Under the pieces are notes generated by a model. The model saw only the letters and a program-made list of their open reading frames with translations. It was not told where the DNA came from and ran no database searches. Positions 7,686 through 14,502 of a stretch of DNA of 25,669 nucleotides are shown here, piece by piece. A program made the position numbers and the translations under genes. Numbering within the stretch: the stretch's first letter is position 1; each line of letters begins with the position of its first letter. The stretch is from an uncultured Bacteroidales bacterium (GTDB lineage Bacteria > Bacteroidota > Bacteroidia > Bacteroidales > Paludibacteraceae). The DNA is taken from assembly GCA_937915765.1 (NCBI GenBank), contig CALGHE010000076.1:1-25669 (forward strand), given 5' to 3'.

Positions 7686-8228
7686 ATGAAAAAGATTAAT
7701 TATTTGTTAGGGCTTTTGCTTGTGGTTTTATTTAGTTCTTGTTTTACGTCTTGTTCGTCTGATGATGAAGAAGATAAGGAAAATAAGACTGAGCAAAGCG
7801 TCGCACCGCCTAATGAGATGGGAGGGTATGATGAAGAAGATGAGGAAAATAAGACTGAGCAAAGCGGGGCTTATCGATTGGTTATCGAGATGAATGGAAG
7901 TGACCTTACTTTGATAGGTAATGTGACCGCTATGGGCGGAAGCTTGTATGATGGTGATACAGACGAGAAAATAAACAATCCGGAAAGCTTTTTCATAGAA
8001 GGCATTGACGGTAAGGAGAAAATAGAGGTTTATTCGAGTGATAAGTGCATGAGCTTTAACTTTAACTTCACTTTGCACAGCGAACTTGACAACGATGAGC
8101 CGTATTCTTGCATAGTGAAACTTTACCAAGGTGGCGAACTTGTAAAGGAGTTTAATGAAGTGCCTGATGAGTACAATAAGATTACGGTTGCTTATACTCA
8201 TGTGAATACTGACGCTTATCAGTTTTAA
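7686..8228 (+). CDS. Small lipoprotein of unknown function with internal duplication
   Basis: I do not recognise this family. The 180-aa product (from ATG 7686, MKKINY) has a lipoprotein signal with two candidate lipobox cysteines (LFSSC and FTSC). Then come SSDDEED and a very acidic linker in which DEEDxENKTEQS occurs twice. The acidic run next to the lipid-attachment cysteine resembles the surface-export signals of Bacteroidota lipoproteins, so surface exposure is plausible. The C-terminal 115 residues look like a compact beta-sandwich (AYRLVIEMNGSDLTLIG, then SIV- and KLYQGGELVKEF-like strands). ATG 7665 is seven codons upstream in frame and is less likely, because it adds MFCKFNK before the signal. 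The gene sits between lptC and the CBS-domain gene with gaps of 24 and 21 nt, so it is read in that operon. It looks like a lineage-specific addition. Confidence 0.75.
   Translation: MKKINYLLGLLLVVLFSSCFTSCSSDDEEDKENKTEQSVAPPNEMGGYDEEDEENKTEQSGAYRLVIEMNGSDLTLIGNVTAMGGSLYDGDTDEKINNPESFFIEGIDGKEKIEVYSSDKCMSFNFNFTLHSELDNDEPYSCIVKLYQGGELVKEFNEVPDEYNKITVAYTHVNTDAYQF
7764..7866 (+). repeat. 37-bp direct repeat in lipoprotein linker (in-frame duplication)
   Basis: Bases 7764-7800 and 7830-7866 are identical at 36 of 37 positions (A versus G within the Lys/Glu codon). They are offset by 66 bp, exactly 22 codons, so the frame is kept. The near-identity at DNA level points to a recent duplication. It doubles the acidic DEED-ENKTEQS block next to the lipid anchor. 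Confidence 0.9.
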
Positions 8229-8249
8229 CTAACATAGAATAGTGGGAAT

Positions 8250-9494
8250 ATGAATCTCTGTGTCTTGCTTGTGGCCTTAGTGCTGGCTTTGCTTCTCGCT
8301 TTTCTGGTGAGCGGCGAGTTCGCTTTTGTCTGTTCTAACAGGTTGAGTGTGGAACTGGACAAGAGCAATGGCGTGCAAAACAAACTGCTCTCCTTCTTCT
8401 ATAAGAAGCAGGGCTCTTTGCTGAGCGCTCTGTTTTTTGCGCACGGGATTCTGTTCTTCGGATATGTTTATTGTTCGGTCTCTTTTCTTATGTTGTTGGC
8501 AGAAAGCCAGCCGGCTTATGTGGTCTTTCTGGCCGCTTTGGCTTTTCTGCTGTTTTTGCTTCTTGTTATAGACTGCGGGTTTAGGCTTTCGTCCAGCGTC
8601 AATCCTACTACTTTGCTGCGATGTCTTTCCGCTCCTATTTTTCTCGTTTATGTTGTCTCTTATCCTGTAAAGAGGCTGTTCCTCTTTTTCGGGCGTGTGT
8701 TTGGGCTTGTTGATAAGCCGGTTTTGAGCATAACAAGAGCTAATGTTGAAGAGGAGACGGAGGTGCTGGTTTCAGGCGTGCCGGATTCGGACAGAAGTGA
8801 GGTGGACGAGGTTCGTCTGTTTCGCAACGCTTTGGAGTTTTCTAATGTGCTGCTGAAGGACTGCATTGTTCCGAGAACAGAGCTTGAGGCGATTGATGTG
8901 AATGCCGGCATAGAGGCTTTGAGGCAGCTTTTTGTGGAGTCTAACTGTTCGAGGATTCTTGTTTATAAGGAGAACCTTGACAATATGATCGGCTATGTGC
9001 ACTCTTCTGATATGTTTGACCAGCCGGAAGATATTCAGTCGTTGCTTAACCCGCTTATCGTGGTGCCGGAATTTATGGCGGCTAACAAATTGCTTAAGAT
9101 ATTTCTGCAACGCAAGAAGAGCCTGGCTCTTGTGGTGGACGAATTTGGCGGAACGTCAGGCATTGTGACTTTGGAGGATATGATGGAGGAGATTTTCGGG
9201 GAGATTGAAGATGAGCATGACGAGGACGAATATGTGGCAAAATCTTTGAATAAGAATGAGTATATTCTGTCCGGAAGGCTTGAGATAGAGCAGGTTAACG
9301 AAGATTTCGGTCTTTCCTTGCCAGTTTCCGACGATTATCAGACTATAGCGGGCTTGATTTTGGCGCATAACGAAATCTTGCCTCAAAAAGGAGAGGTCGT
9401 CGAATTGCATCCGAATTTCAGCTTTACTATAATAAGGTTGGTGGCCACTCGCATAGACCTTGTCAGACTGAAAGTGCTTGCTCAAGAGGGTTAG
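8250..9494 (+). CDS. CNNM/CorC-type membrane protein with CBS pair (hemolysin-family, GldE-like)
   Basis: The 414-aa product has three parts. Residues 1 to about 145 are a DUF21/CNNM membrane domain with several hydrophobic helices and the small-residue motif LVSGEFAF in helix 1. Residues of about 195-310 are a CBS-domain pair opening with DCIVPRTELEAIDV and ending VVDEFGGTSGIVTLEDMMEEIFGEIEDE, the classic CBS2 signature. Residues of about 330-410 are a CorC_HlyC domain (YILSGRLEIEQVNEDFGL, DDYQTIAGLIL). Characterised CNNM/CorC proteins export Mg2+ or related cations, and the Bacteroidota branch includes GldE, linked to gliding and lipoprotein stability. The old name hemolysin is misleading. 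ATG 8250 starts helix 1 directly. This is the last gene of the coaX-lptC operon; the next gene lies 173 nt away behind its own promoter. Confidence 0.88.
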   Translation: MNLCVLLVALVLALLLAFLVSGEFAFVCSNRLSVELDKSNGVQNKLLSFFYKKQGSLLSALFFAHGILFFGYVYCSVSFLMLLAESQPAYVVFLAALAFLLFLLLVIDCGFRLSSSVNPTTLLRCLSAPIFLVYVVSYPVKRLFLFFGRVFGLVDKPVLSITRANVEEETEVLVSGVPDSDRSEVDEVRLFRNALEFSNVLLKDCIVPRTELEAIDVNAGIEALRQLFVESNCSRILVYKENLDNMIGYVHSSDMFDQPEDIQSLLNPLIVVPEFMAANKLLKIFLQRKKSLALVVDEFGGTSGIVTLEDMMEEIFGEIEDEHDEDEYVAKSLNKNEYILSGRLEIEQVNEDFGLSLPVSDDYQTIAGLILAHNEILPQKGEVVELHPNFSFTIIRLVATRIDLVRLKVLAQEG

Positions 9495-9617
9495 CGGAGG
9501 ACTGTGCTTTTGAGTCGCTTCCGCTTTTGCAGTGCGGTTGTATTGTTTCTATATCTGTAATTTGTAATTTTTTTTTATATTTGTTGTGTTTTGCTTTTTT
9601 TGTATATATATTTTTTG

Positions 9618-9625
9618 TATCTTCG
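9618..9625 (+). promoter_or_regulatory. -7 promoter box for the PpiD/SurA-like gene
   Basis: TATCTTCG differs from TAnnTTTG at one base. A TTTG at 9590-9593 could serve as -33, but the 24-nt spacer is slightly long. Initiation near 9631 would leave a leader of about 37 nt. The surrounding 9495-9667 gap is very T-rich and holds no ORF. Confidence 0.5.
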
Positions 9626-9667
9626 TGCGCTAAAAGTGTAAAATTAAATTAATTTATTAAGTAAATA

Positions 9668-11794
9668 ATGGCTACGTTAGAGAAAATTAGAAGTAGGTCA
9701 GGCTTGTTGATCGCAGTTGTGGGGATTGCCCTTGCGGCTTTCGTTGTTGGCGACGCGATTAACTCTTGGGGAGCTTCCGCAGGCAGTGATATGAGAACTG
9801 TAGGCTCGGTGGAAGGCGTTGAGTTTTCTAGTATGGATTTCCAAGATGAGGTGAACTTGTTCAGCGAAATTAGCAGGATGCAGAGCCCTCGAAATTTGTC
9901 GGATGGGGATATGCGTGACGAAGTGTGGAACGGTTTTGTTCGCTCTACATTGCTGAAGAAAAAGGCTGAAGAACTGGGCATTACTGTTACCAAAAGCGAG
10001 GTGATGGCTGCGGTTTTGGGCGAAAATGTAAACGGTTTTGTGAAAGACATTCCGTTGTTTAAAAATGCGCAGGGAGTGTTTGACCAAAATGCAGTGAGGG
10101 AACTGTTGCAGTTTGCAAATAGCCATAGAGGTGCTACTGACGGTAACGGCAACTTGACAGAACAGGCTGTTCAGGCCGAACGCATAGACAAACATTGGAA
10201 GTATTGGTCTAGCCAAATAGAAGATGTCCTTTTGTACGGAAAGGTTTGCAACTTGCTTGCTGGAGCTATGTCTCCGACCAAGAAGGATTCTGCGTTTATG
10301 GCTGACCTTTATTCAAAGAACTATGATGTTGTCGTTTGCAAAAAGGCGTTCTCTGACGTGGCGGATTCGACAATTTCCGTGTCCGATAGCGACATTAACG
10401 CTTGTTATTCTAAAAATAAGGAAAACTACAAGGTTGAGGAAGGGTATCGTTCTCTGAAATTGATAGCTTTCCCAATTGAGCCGTCTCAGGATGACGCAGA
10501 TAATCTTAAGGCTTCGATGGAGGATGTGAGAAAGCAGCTGACTGAAGTTAGCGACAGCGATGTTCCGCTTCTTATCTCTAGCATTTCTGACGCAAATAGT
10601 CAGTACAACGGAGCTTATATGTCTGACAAAGATGTGGATTATTCTTTCAAGGATTTTGCTTTCACTGCAGGTAAGGGCGCTGTTGCTGATGTTGTGATTG
10701 ACGGCGCTTATTACAAGACTGCGAAAGTGATGTCTGATGTGGTTTCTCGTCCGGACTCAGTGCGTATCAGCCTTGTTTTGGTGAGAGCGGCGACTTTGGA
10801 GGAAACGCAGAAGAAGGCGGACAGCCTTATGGCTTTGGTTAATGGCGGCGTGGCTTTCGACAGCTTGCGTTCTGTTTCGGCTGCGGACCAGTCTATTGTC
10901 AACAGCGGCGATTTGGGCTGGGTTAAGGAAGGTCTTGTCGGAATTCCTAATTTTGACAGTTTGGCTTTCTCTGCTGACAAAGGAAAGGTTTTCACTCTGA
11001 ACAGCAATAACGGCATCCACTTGGTCAAGGTTACTGACAAGACTGCTCCGGTTAAGAAGGTTAAACTGGCGGTTGCTTCTTCTATGTTGCAGCCAAGTTC
11101 TGCAACTGCAAACGACGTTTATAACAATGCAAGCCAGTTTGTCGCAGAAAACGCAACATTGTCTGACTTCGAAGCGGCAGCAAAGGAAAACCAGATGATG
11201 GTGATTCCTGTGAACGGATTGGGAGAAAATGCGCACAGGGCAGCGTCTATGTTTGGTGTGTATGATGACTTGAGAGATCTTGTGAGATGGGCTTGGGATG
11301 AAGATCGTGTTGTGGGTGATGTATCTGGCGTTTACGGTGTTAATAATAATACTGTTTACGTGGTTGCTGCTCTTTCTGACATCGTTGACAAGGGCTACGC
11401 TCAGGTGGCGTCTGTTCGTTCTGAGCTTGAAGCTAAGGTTAGAAACGAGAAGAAGGCCGAATTGCTGGTGAAGGATATCGCTTCTGTTTCTGAAGATAAT
11501 TTGAAGGATACGCTAAAGGCTGTCAGATTCGGACTGAATAACTTGCCTAGATTTGGTAGTGAAAAGGCTTTGGTTGGTGCAATTTGCACTGCAGCGGAAG
11601 GTCAGGTTGTTAAGCCGATTGTTGGTAATTCAGGTGTCTTTGCGTTCAAGGTTTTGTCTTCTGCAACTGAGTCTGAATTTGCTTTTGATAAAAAGACTCT
11701 TGTGAACGAAGTGTGGGCTAATATTAGCCAGTCTTTGTTCCGCGTTTTGAAAAGCAAAGGTGAAGTCAAGGATAACAGAGCTATGCACTATTAA
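9668..11794 (+). CDS. PpiD/SurA-like peptidyl-prolyl cis-trans isomerase, membrane-anchored
   Basis: The 708-aa product is anchored by one N-terminal helix (about residues 12-32: LLIAVVGIALAAFVVGDAI) with the bulk in the periplasm. The N-terminal chaperone domain has the SurA_N/PpiD pattern: VGSVEGVEFSSMDFQDEV, then RDEVWNGFVRSTLLKKKAEELGITVTKSEV, then FDQNAVRELL. A parvulin-like domain follows in the middle (from about residue 357): SVRISLVLVRA, KADSLMALVNGGVAFDSL, GDLGWVKEGLVGIPNFDSLAF and GIHLVKVTDKTAPVKK. The canonical parvulin catalytic residues are not obvious, as is common in Bacteroidota PpiD-like proteins, so chaperone activity may dominate over isomerase activity. The C-terminal 250 residues are a second helical and beta region of the same architecture. 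It is flanked by its own promoter and a strong terminator, so it is probably monocistronic. It likely assists folding of outer-membrane proteins. Confidence 0.88.
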   Translation: MATLEKIRSRSGLLIAVVGIALAAFVVGDAINSWGASAGSDMRTVGSVEGVEFSSMDFQDEVNLFSEISRMQSPRNLSDGDMRDEVWNGFVRSTLLKKKAEELGITVTKSEVMAAVLGENVNGFVKDIPLFKNAQGVFDQNAVRELLQFANSHRGATDGNGNLTEQAVQAERIDKHWKYWSSQIEDVLLYGKVCNLLAGAMSPTKKDSAFMADLYSKNYDVVVCKKAFSDVADSTISVSDSDINACYSKNKENYKVEEGYRSLKLIAFPIEPSQDDADNLKASMEDVRKQLTEVSDSDVPLLISSISDANSQYNGAYMSDKDVDYSFKDFAFTAGKGAVADVVIDGAYYKTAKVMSDVVSRPDSVRISLVLVRAATLEETQKKADSLMALVNGGVAFDSLRSVSAADQSIVNSGDLGWVKEGLVGIPNFDSLAFSADKGKVFTLNSNNGIHLVKVTDKTAPVKKVKLAVASSMLQPSSATANDVYNNASQFVAENATLSDFEAAAKENQMMVIPVNGLGENAHRAASMFGVYDDLRDLVRWAWDEDRVVGDVSGVYGVNNNTVYVVAALSDIVDKGYAQVASVRSELEAKVRNEKKAELLVKDIASVSEDNLKDTLKAVRFGLNNLPRFGSEKALVGAICTAAEGQVVKPIVGNSGVFAFKVLSSATESEFAFDKKTLVNEVWANISQSLFRVLKSKGEVKDNRAMHY

Positions 11795-11832
11795 TTGGTT
11801 TCCGAAGTTTAGGAAGCGAAATATTGGATTAG

Positions 11833-11862
11833 AGGGGTGGCGTTTTAGTCCACCCCTTTTTT
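11833..11862 (+). terminator. Intrinsic terminator after the PpiD-like gene
   Basis: Arms 11833-11840 (AGGGGTGG) and 11850-11857 (CCACCCCT) form an 8-bp perfect stem with a 9-nt loop, followed by an uninterrupted T-run to 11862. It lies 38 nt after the stop codon. Confidence 0.9.
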
Positions 11863-11927
11863 GGATTGTTTATGGCTGTTTCTGAAAGTTGCGGCTTAAG
11901 TGTTTATCATATCATAATATTTGCGTG

Positions 11928-12953
11928 ATGGATAAGATTGTTTTATTGGGAAAGACGATGCCGGAATTGAAACTCCTGTCGGAGGAGTTGGGGCTCCCTA
12001 AGTTTGCGGCAAGGCAGATTGCTGATTGGCTTTATAAGAAGAATGTGGACAGTGTGGAGCAGATGACAAATATTTCGCTTGCCAATCGTAATAAAATATC
12101 TGAGCGTTGTGTCGTGGGGAAGTCACTGCCGGAAAATGTGATGGTTTCTGCAGACGGAACTAAAAAGTATCTTTTTCGGGTGCAGGACAAGTTTGTGGAG
12201 GCTGTGTATATTCCGGAAAAGGACAGGGCTACGCTTTGCGTGTCGTCTCAGGTGGGATGTAAAATGAATTGCCTTTTCTGCATGACTGGAAAGCAGGGCT
12301 TTGGTTGCAATCTGACGTCTGGCGAAATTCTTAATCAAATGCAGGCGATTCCTGAGTTTGACAAACTGACTAACGTCGTTTTCATGGGAATGGGAGAGCC
12401 GATGGATAATGTGAAGAACGTGCTGGCGGCTTTGGAAATCATGACTTCTGACTACGGGTATGCGTGGAGCCCTAAAAGGGTGACGGTTTCGACGGTTGGT
12501 ATAGTGCCTGGAATGAGGGAGTTTTTGCAGAAAAGTTCTTGTCATCTTGCCGTGAGCCTGCATAATCCGTTCCCTGACGAACGTCTTGCGATGATGCCGA
12601 TAGAAAAGGCTTATCCTATCGTCGATGTTTTGTCTGAAATCAAAGAGTATGATTTCACAGGGCAGAGGCGAGTCTCTTTTGAATATACAATGTTCAAGGG
12701 AAAGAACGATACGCCAAGGCATGCGGCTGAGTTGAAGCGGCTGTTGGATGGTCTGGAGTGCAGAATGAATCTGATACGTTTCCATGCAATTCCTGATGTG
12801 CCGCTGGAGGGGTCGTCTGACGGTGAGATTGAAAAGTTTCAAAGCGAATTGTCTAAACGCGGGTTGCTGGCGACGATTAGAAAGTCGAGAGGCGAAGATA
12901 TTTTTGCGGCGTGCGGACTGCTTTCGACAATGAAAAATAATAAAGAACTTTAA
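11928..12953 (+). CDS. rlmN: 23S rRNA (adenine-2503-C2)/tRNA A37 methyltransferase RlmN
   Basis: RlmN is a radical-SAM enzyme that methylates C2 of A2503 in 23S rRNA and of A37 in some tRNAs through a methyl-cysteine intermediate. The 341-aa product has the N-terminal helical domain (FAARQIADWLYKK), then CVSSQVGCKMNCLFC with the 4Fe-4S cysteines 111, 115 and 118. Next come the SAM-binding GMGEPMDN and the strands RVTVSTVGI and LAVSLHNP. Near the C-terminus, AACGLLST carries the methylated Cys329. All essential residues are intact and the length is normal. The frame is open upstream to a TTG at 11889; ATG 11928 gives the usual family start (MDKxxLLGKT). A promoter-like sequence, TAATATTTG at 11915-11923, has one extra base relative to the consensus. 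It would place initiation at or near the ATG, so the message might be leaderless. Confidence 0.95.
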   Translation: MDKIVLLGKTMPELKLLSEELGLPKFAARQIADWLYKKNVDSVEQMTNISLANRNKISERCVVGKSLPENVMVSADGTKKYLFRVQDKFVEAVYIPEKDRATLCVSSQVGCKMNCLFCMTGKQGFGCNLTSGEILNQMQAIPEFDKLTNVVFMGMGEPMDNVKNVLAALEIMTSDYGYAWSPKRVTVSTVGIVPGMREFLQKSSCHLAVSLHNPFPDERLAMMPIEKAYPIVDVLSEIKEYDFTGQRRVSFEYTMFKGKNDTPRHAAELKRLLDGLECRMNLIRFHAIPDVPLEGSSDGEIEKFQSELSKRGLLATIRKSRGEDIFAACGLLSTMKNNKEL

Positions 12954-12974
12954 TCAGTATTTGGTTGTTCTTTG

Positions 12975-13055
12975 TTTAAGGTAATTTCTATAAATTAGAG
13001 AGATGATTTATACTTTTTTAATTACAAACGGTGAATTTATAGAACTTATTTTAAA
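12975..13055. repeat. Inverted-repeat element, short copy (81 bp)
   Basis: The 22-bp ends 12975-12996 and 13034-13055 are inverted repeats at 19 of 22 positions, with a perfect 11-bp core: TTCTATAAATT (12986-12996) and AATTTATAGAA (13034-13044). Two of the three mismatches would be G-U pairs in RNA. The 42-bp right part (13005-13046) matches 14326-14367 at 40 of 42 positions, which makes this a relative of the longer element beyond the DUF4837 gene, lacking about 107 bp of interior. There is no ORF inside. It fills most of the rlmN/DUF4837 gap. Confidence 0.85.
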
Positions 13056-13147
13056 TGAAAGAGCTGTGGTCTTGATAGATGTTTTTTAAGAATTAGCTAA
13101 AATAAAACATGCGTCTGTTCGTTATGGAAGCAGAAAAATATAGGAAA

Positions 13148-14182
13148 ATGAAGAAAGTATTGTTTTTTTTGATGGCGAGTGCCTTGCTTTTATCTTGCAG
13201 TGAAAAGGATCGAAAGGGATTTCTTCTGCCGGGTGTTACAGGCAATTCGTTCGAGGCTATGGTAGTCACTACCGAGCCGGTTTGGAACAGTGAAAGCGGT
13301 TCTGTGCTCAAAGATGTGCTGGCTGGAAATATGGAGGGGCTTCCGCAGCCTGAACCGTATTTCAAGTTGTCTTATTGTCCTAAGTCTCAGTTTGACGATA
13401 TTATGAAGCCGATGCGAAATATCGTGCTTGTGGACGTTGACCCGCAGATGTACACGCAGGCGAAAATTAAATATGAGAGGGAGCGCTGGGCTAGATCGCA
13501 GGCTTTGATCTGCATAACATCTCCAGACAAGGCCGGTGTGACTAAGATTGTGTGCGATAACAAAGACAATATCAGGCGGTTCTTCTCTGACGCAGAGGCG
13601 GAACGTATGCTTGAGGTGCACGAAAAGTCTGTGAATTCTGAAGGCAGCCAGAAGGTTAAGGATATGTTCGGCGTGAATTTGCTTGTGCCGGCTTCTTTGG
13701 ACAAGTCTAAAGTGGGCGAGGATTTTATATGGTTCTCAAATGTCAAGTATGACGATATTCAGAACATCGTGGTTTATAAATTTCCGTATAAAGACACAAG
13801 CGACCTCTCGGTGGAGAGCCTGGTTAGACGCAGAGACTCTGTAATGAAGATTAATGTGCCTGGCGCGGCGCCGGACTCTTATGTGGCGACTGAAAAGAGC
13901 GACAAGTACGGACGTGCTCCTGTGTCGTATGTGCTGAATGTTGACGGAAGATATACGGTGGAGATAAGAGGCTTCTGGTATATGGAAAATATGGTGATGG
14001 CTGGGCCTTTTGTCAGCCGGGCGTGCTTGTCTGCAGACCATAAGGATGTTATTGTGACCGAGTGCTTCTTGTTTGCTCCAAACAAAAACAAAAGAAATAT
14101 CTTGAGGTCTTTGGAGTCGGCGTTGAGCTCGCTTGAAGTGAAGGCGGACACTGCGGTGGCGAAGCCGGATTCTTTGCGATAG
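13148..14182 (+). CDS. DUF4837 family lipoprotein
   Basis: The 344-aa product has a lipoprotein signal, MKKVLFFLMASALLLSC, with the lipidated cysteine at residue 17 followed by SEKD. The mature part opens with LPGVTGNSFEAMVVTTEPVWNSE and soon reaches GLPQPEPYFKLSYC. This agrees with my knowledge of the DUF4837 family of Bacteroidota (a G-x-x-EV-VV-W start, then LPQPEP-F). The remainder is mixed alpha/beta, with a conserved-looking RGFWYMENMVMAGPFVS near the end. No function is established for the family that I know of. Two upstream in-frame ATGs (13109, 13124) would put a polar stretch before the signal peptide, so 13148 is preferred. The gene is bracketed by two related inverted-repeat elements. 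I recall rlmN, DUF4837 and pdxA as frequent neighbours in Bacteroidales, so the elements look like insertions into a conserved arrangement rather than carriers of this gene. Confidence 0.82.
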   Translation: MKKVLFFLMASALLLSCSEKDRKGFLLPGVTGNSFEAMVVTTEPVWNSESGSVLKDVLAGNMEGLPQPEPYFKLSYCPKSQFDDIMKPMRNIVLVDVDPQMYTQAKIKYERERWARSQALICITSPDKAGVTKIVCDNKDNIRRFFSDAEAERMLEVHEKSVNSEGSQKVKDMFGVNLLVPASLDKSKVGEDFIWFSNVKYDDIQNIVVYKFPYKDTSDLSVESLVRRRDSVMKINVPGAAPDSYVATEKSDKYGRAPVSYVLNVDGRYTVEIRGFWYMENMVMAGPFVSRACLSADHKDVIVTECFLFAPNKNKRNILRSLESALSSLEVKADTAVAKPDSLR

Positions 14183-14188
14183 ATTTGG

Positions 14189-14376
14189 TTTAAGGTGGGT
14201 TCTATAAATTTATTTCGAAGTTAATTGCTAAGCGAAAGAAGGGTGTTGTGCGGACACTGAGACAGACTGACAATTAGCAAGTTGCCGAAATAAATCAAAT
14301 AGTGCCGAAAGGTTTATCAACCCACGATTTGTACTTTTTTTATTACAAACGGTGAATTTATAGAACTCGCCTAAAG
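14189..14376. repeat. Inverted-repeat element, long copy (188 bp) with nested stem
   Basis: The 22-bp ends 14189-14210 and 14355-14376 are inverted repeats at 18 of 22 positions, including a perfect 12-bp block: GTTCTATAAATT (14199-14210) and AATTTATAGAAC (14355-14366). Inside, three more arm pairs nest: GTGGGTT 14195-14201 with 14319-14325, ATTTATTTCG 14208-14217 with 14286-14295, and TTGCTAA 14225-14231 with 14274-14280. The end-to-end stem and the nested stem share bases 14199-14201 and 14208-14210, so the two complete folds exclude each other. A T7 run (14335-14341) follows the nested stem. There is no ORF. It fills most of the roughly 320-nt gap before pdxA. Confidence 0.85.
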
Positions 14377-14416
14377 TTGCGGAAACAAAAAATGTTTCAA
14401 ATAAGTTGTCTAAAAA

Positions 14417-14448
14417 TTTACAAAAGATAATTTATTTGGTTACATTTG
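14417..14448 (+). promoter_or_regulatory. Promoter of pdxA
   Basis: TACATTTG at 14441-14448 matches the TAnnTTTG -7 box exactly. TTTA at 14417-14420 is a one-mismatch -33 element at a 20-nt spacer. Initiation near 14454 gives a leader of 20-50 nt. A small perfect hairpin (GAAACA 14382-14387, TGTTTC 14393-14398) lies just upstream. Confidence 0.7.
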
Positions 14449-14502
14449 CGTGAATAAAAGGATTTTCGGCTATGGATGGCCGGGATCTTTGTAAATTTTA
14501 AT

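Noticed and set aside
8250..9494. Hemolysin toxin
   Set aside because: The DUF21, CBS and CorC_HlyC order is that of CNNM/CorC ion-transport proteins. The hemolysin label is historical.
13148..14182. DUF4837 gene as cargo of a composite transposon
   Set aside because: The flanking elements carry no transposase, and the order rlmN, DUF4837, pdxA is, as I recall, common in Bacteroidales. Independent insertion of two small elements is simpler.
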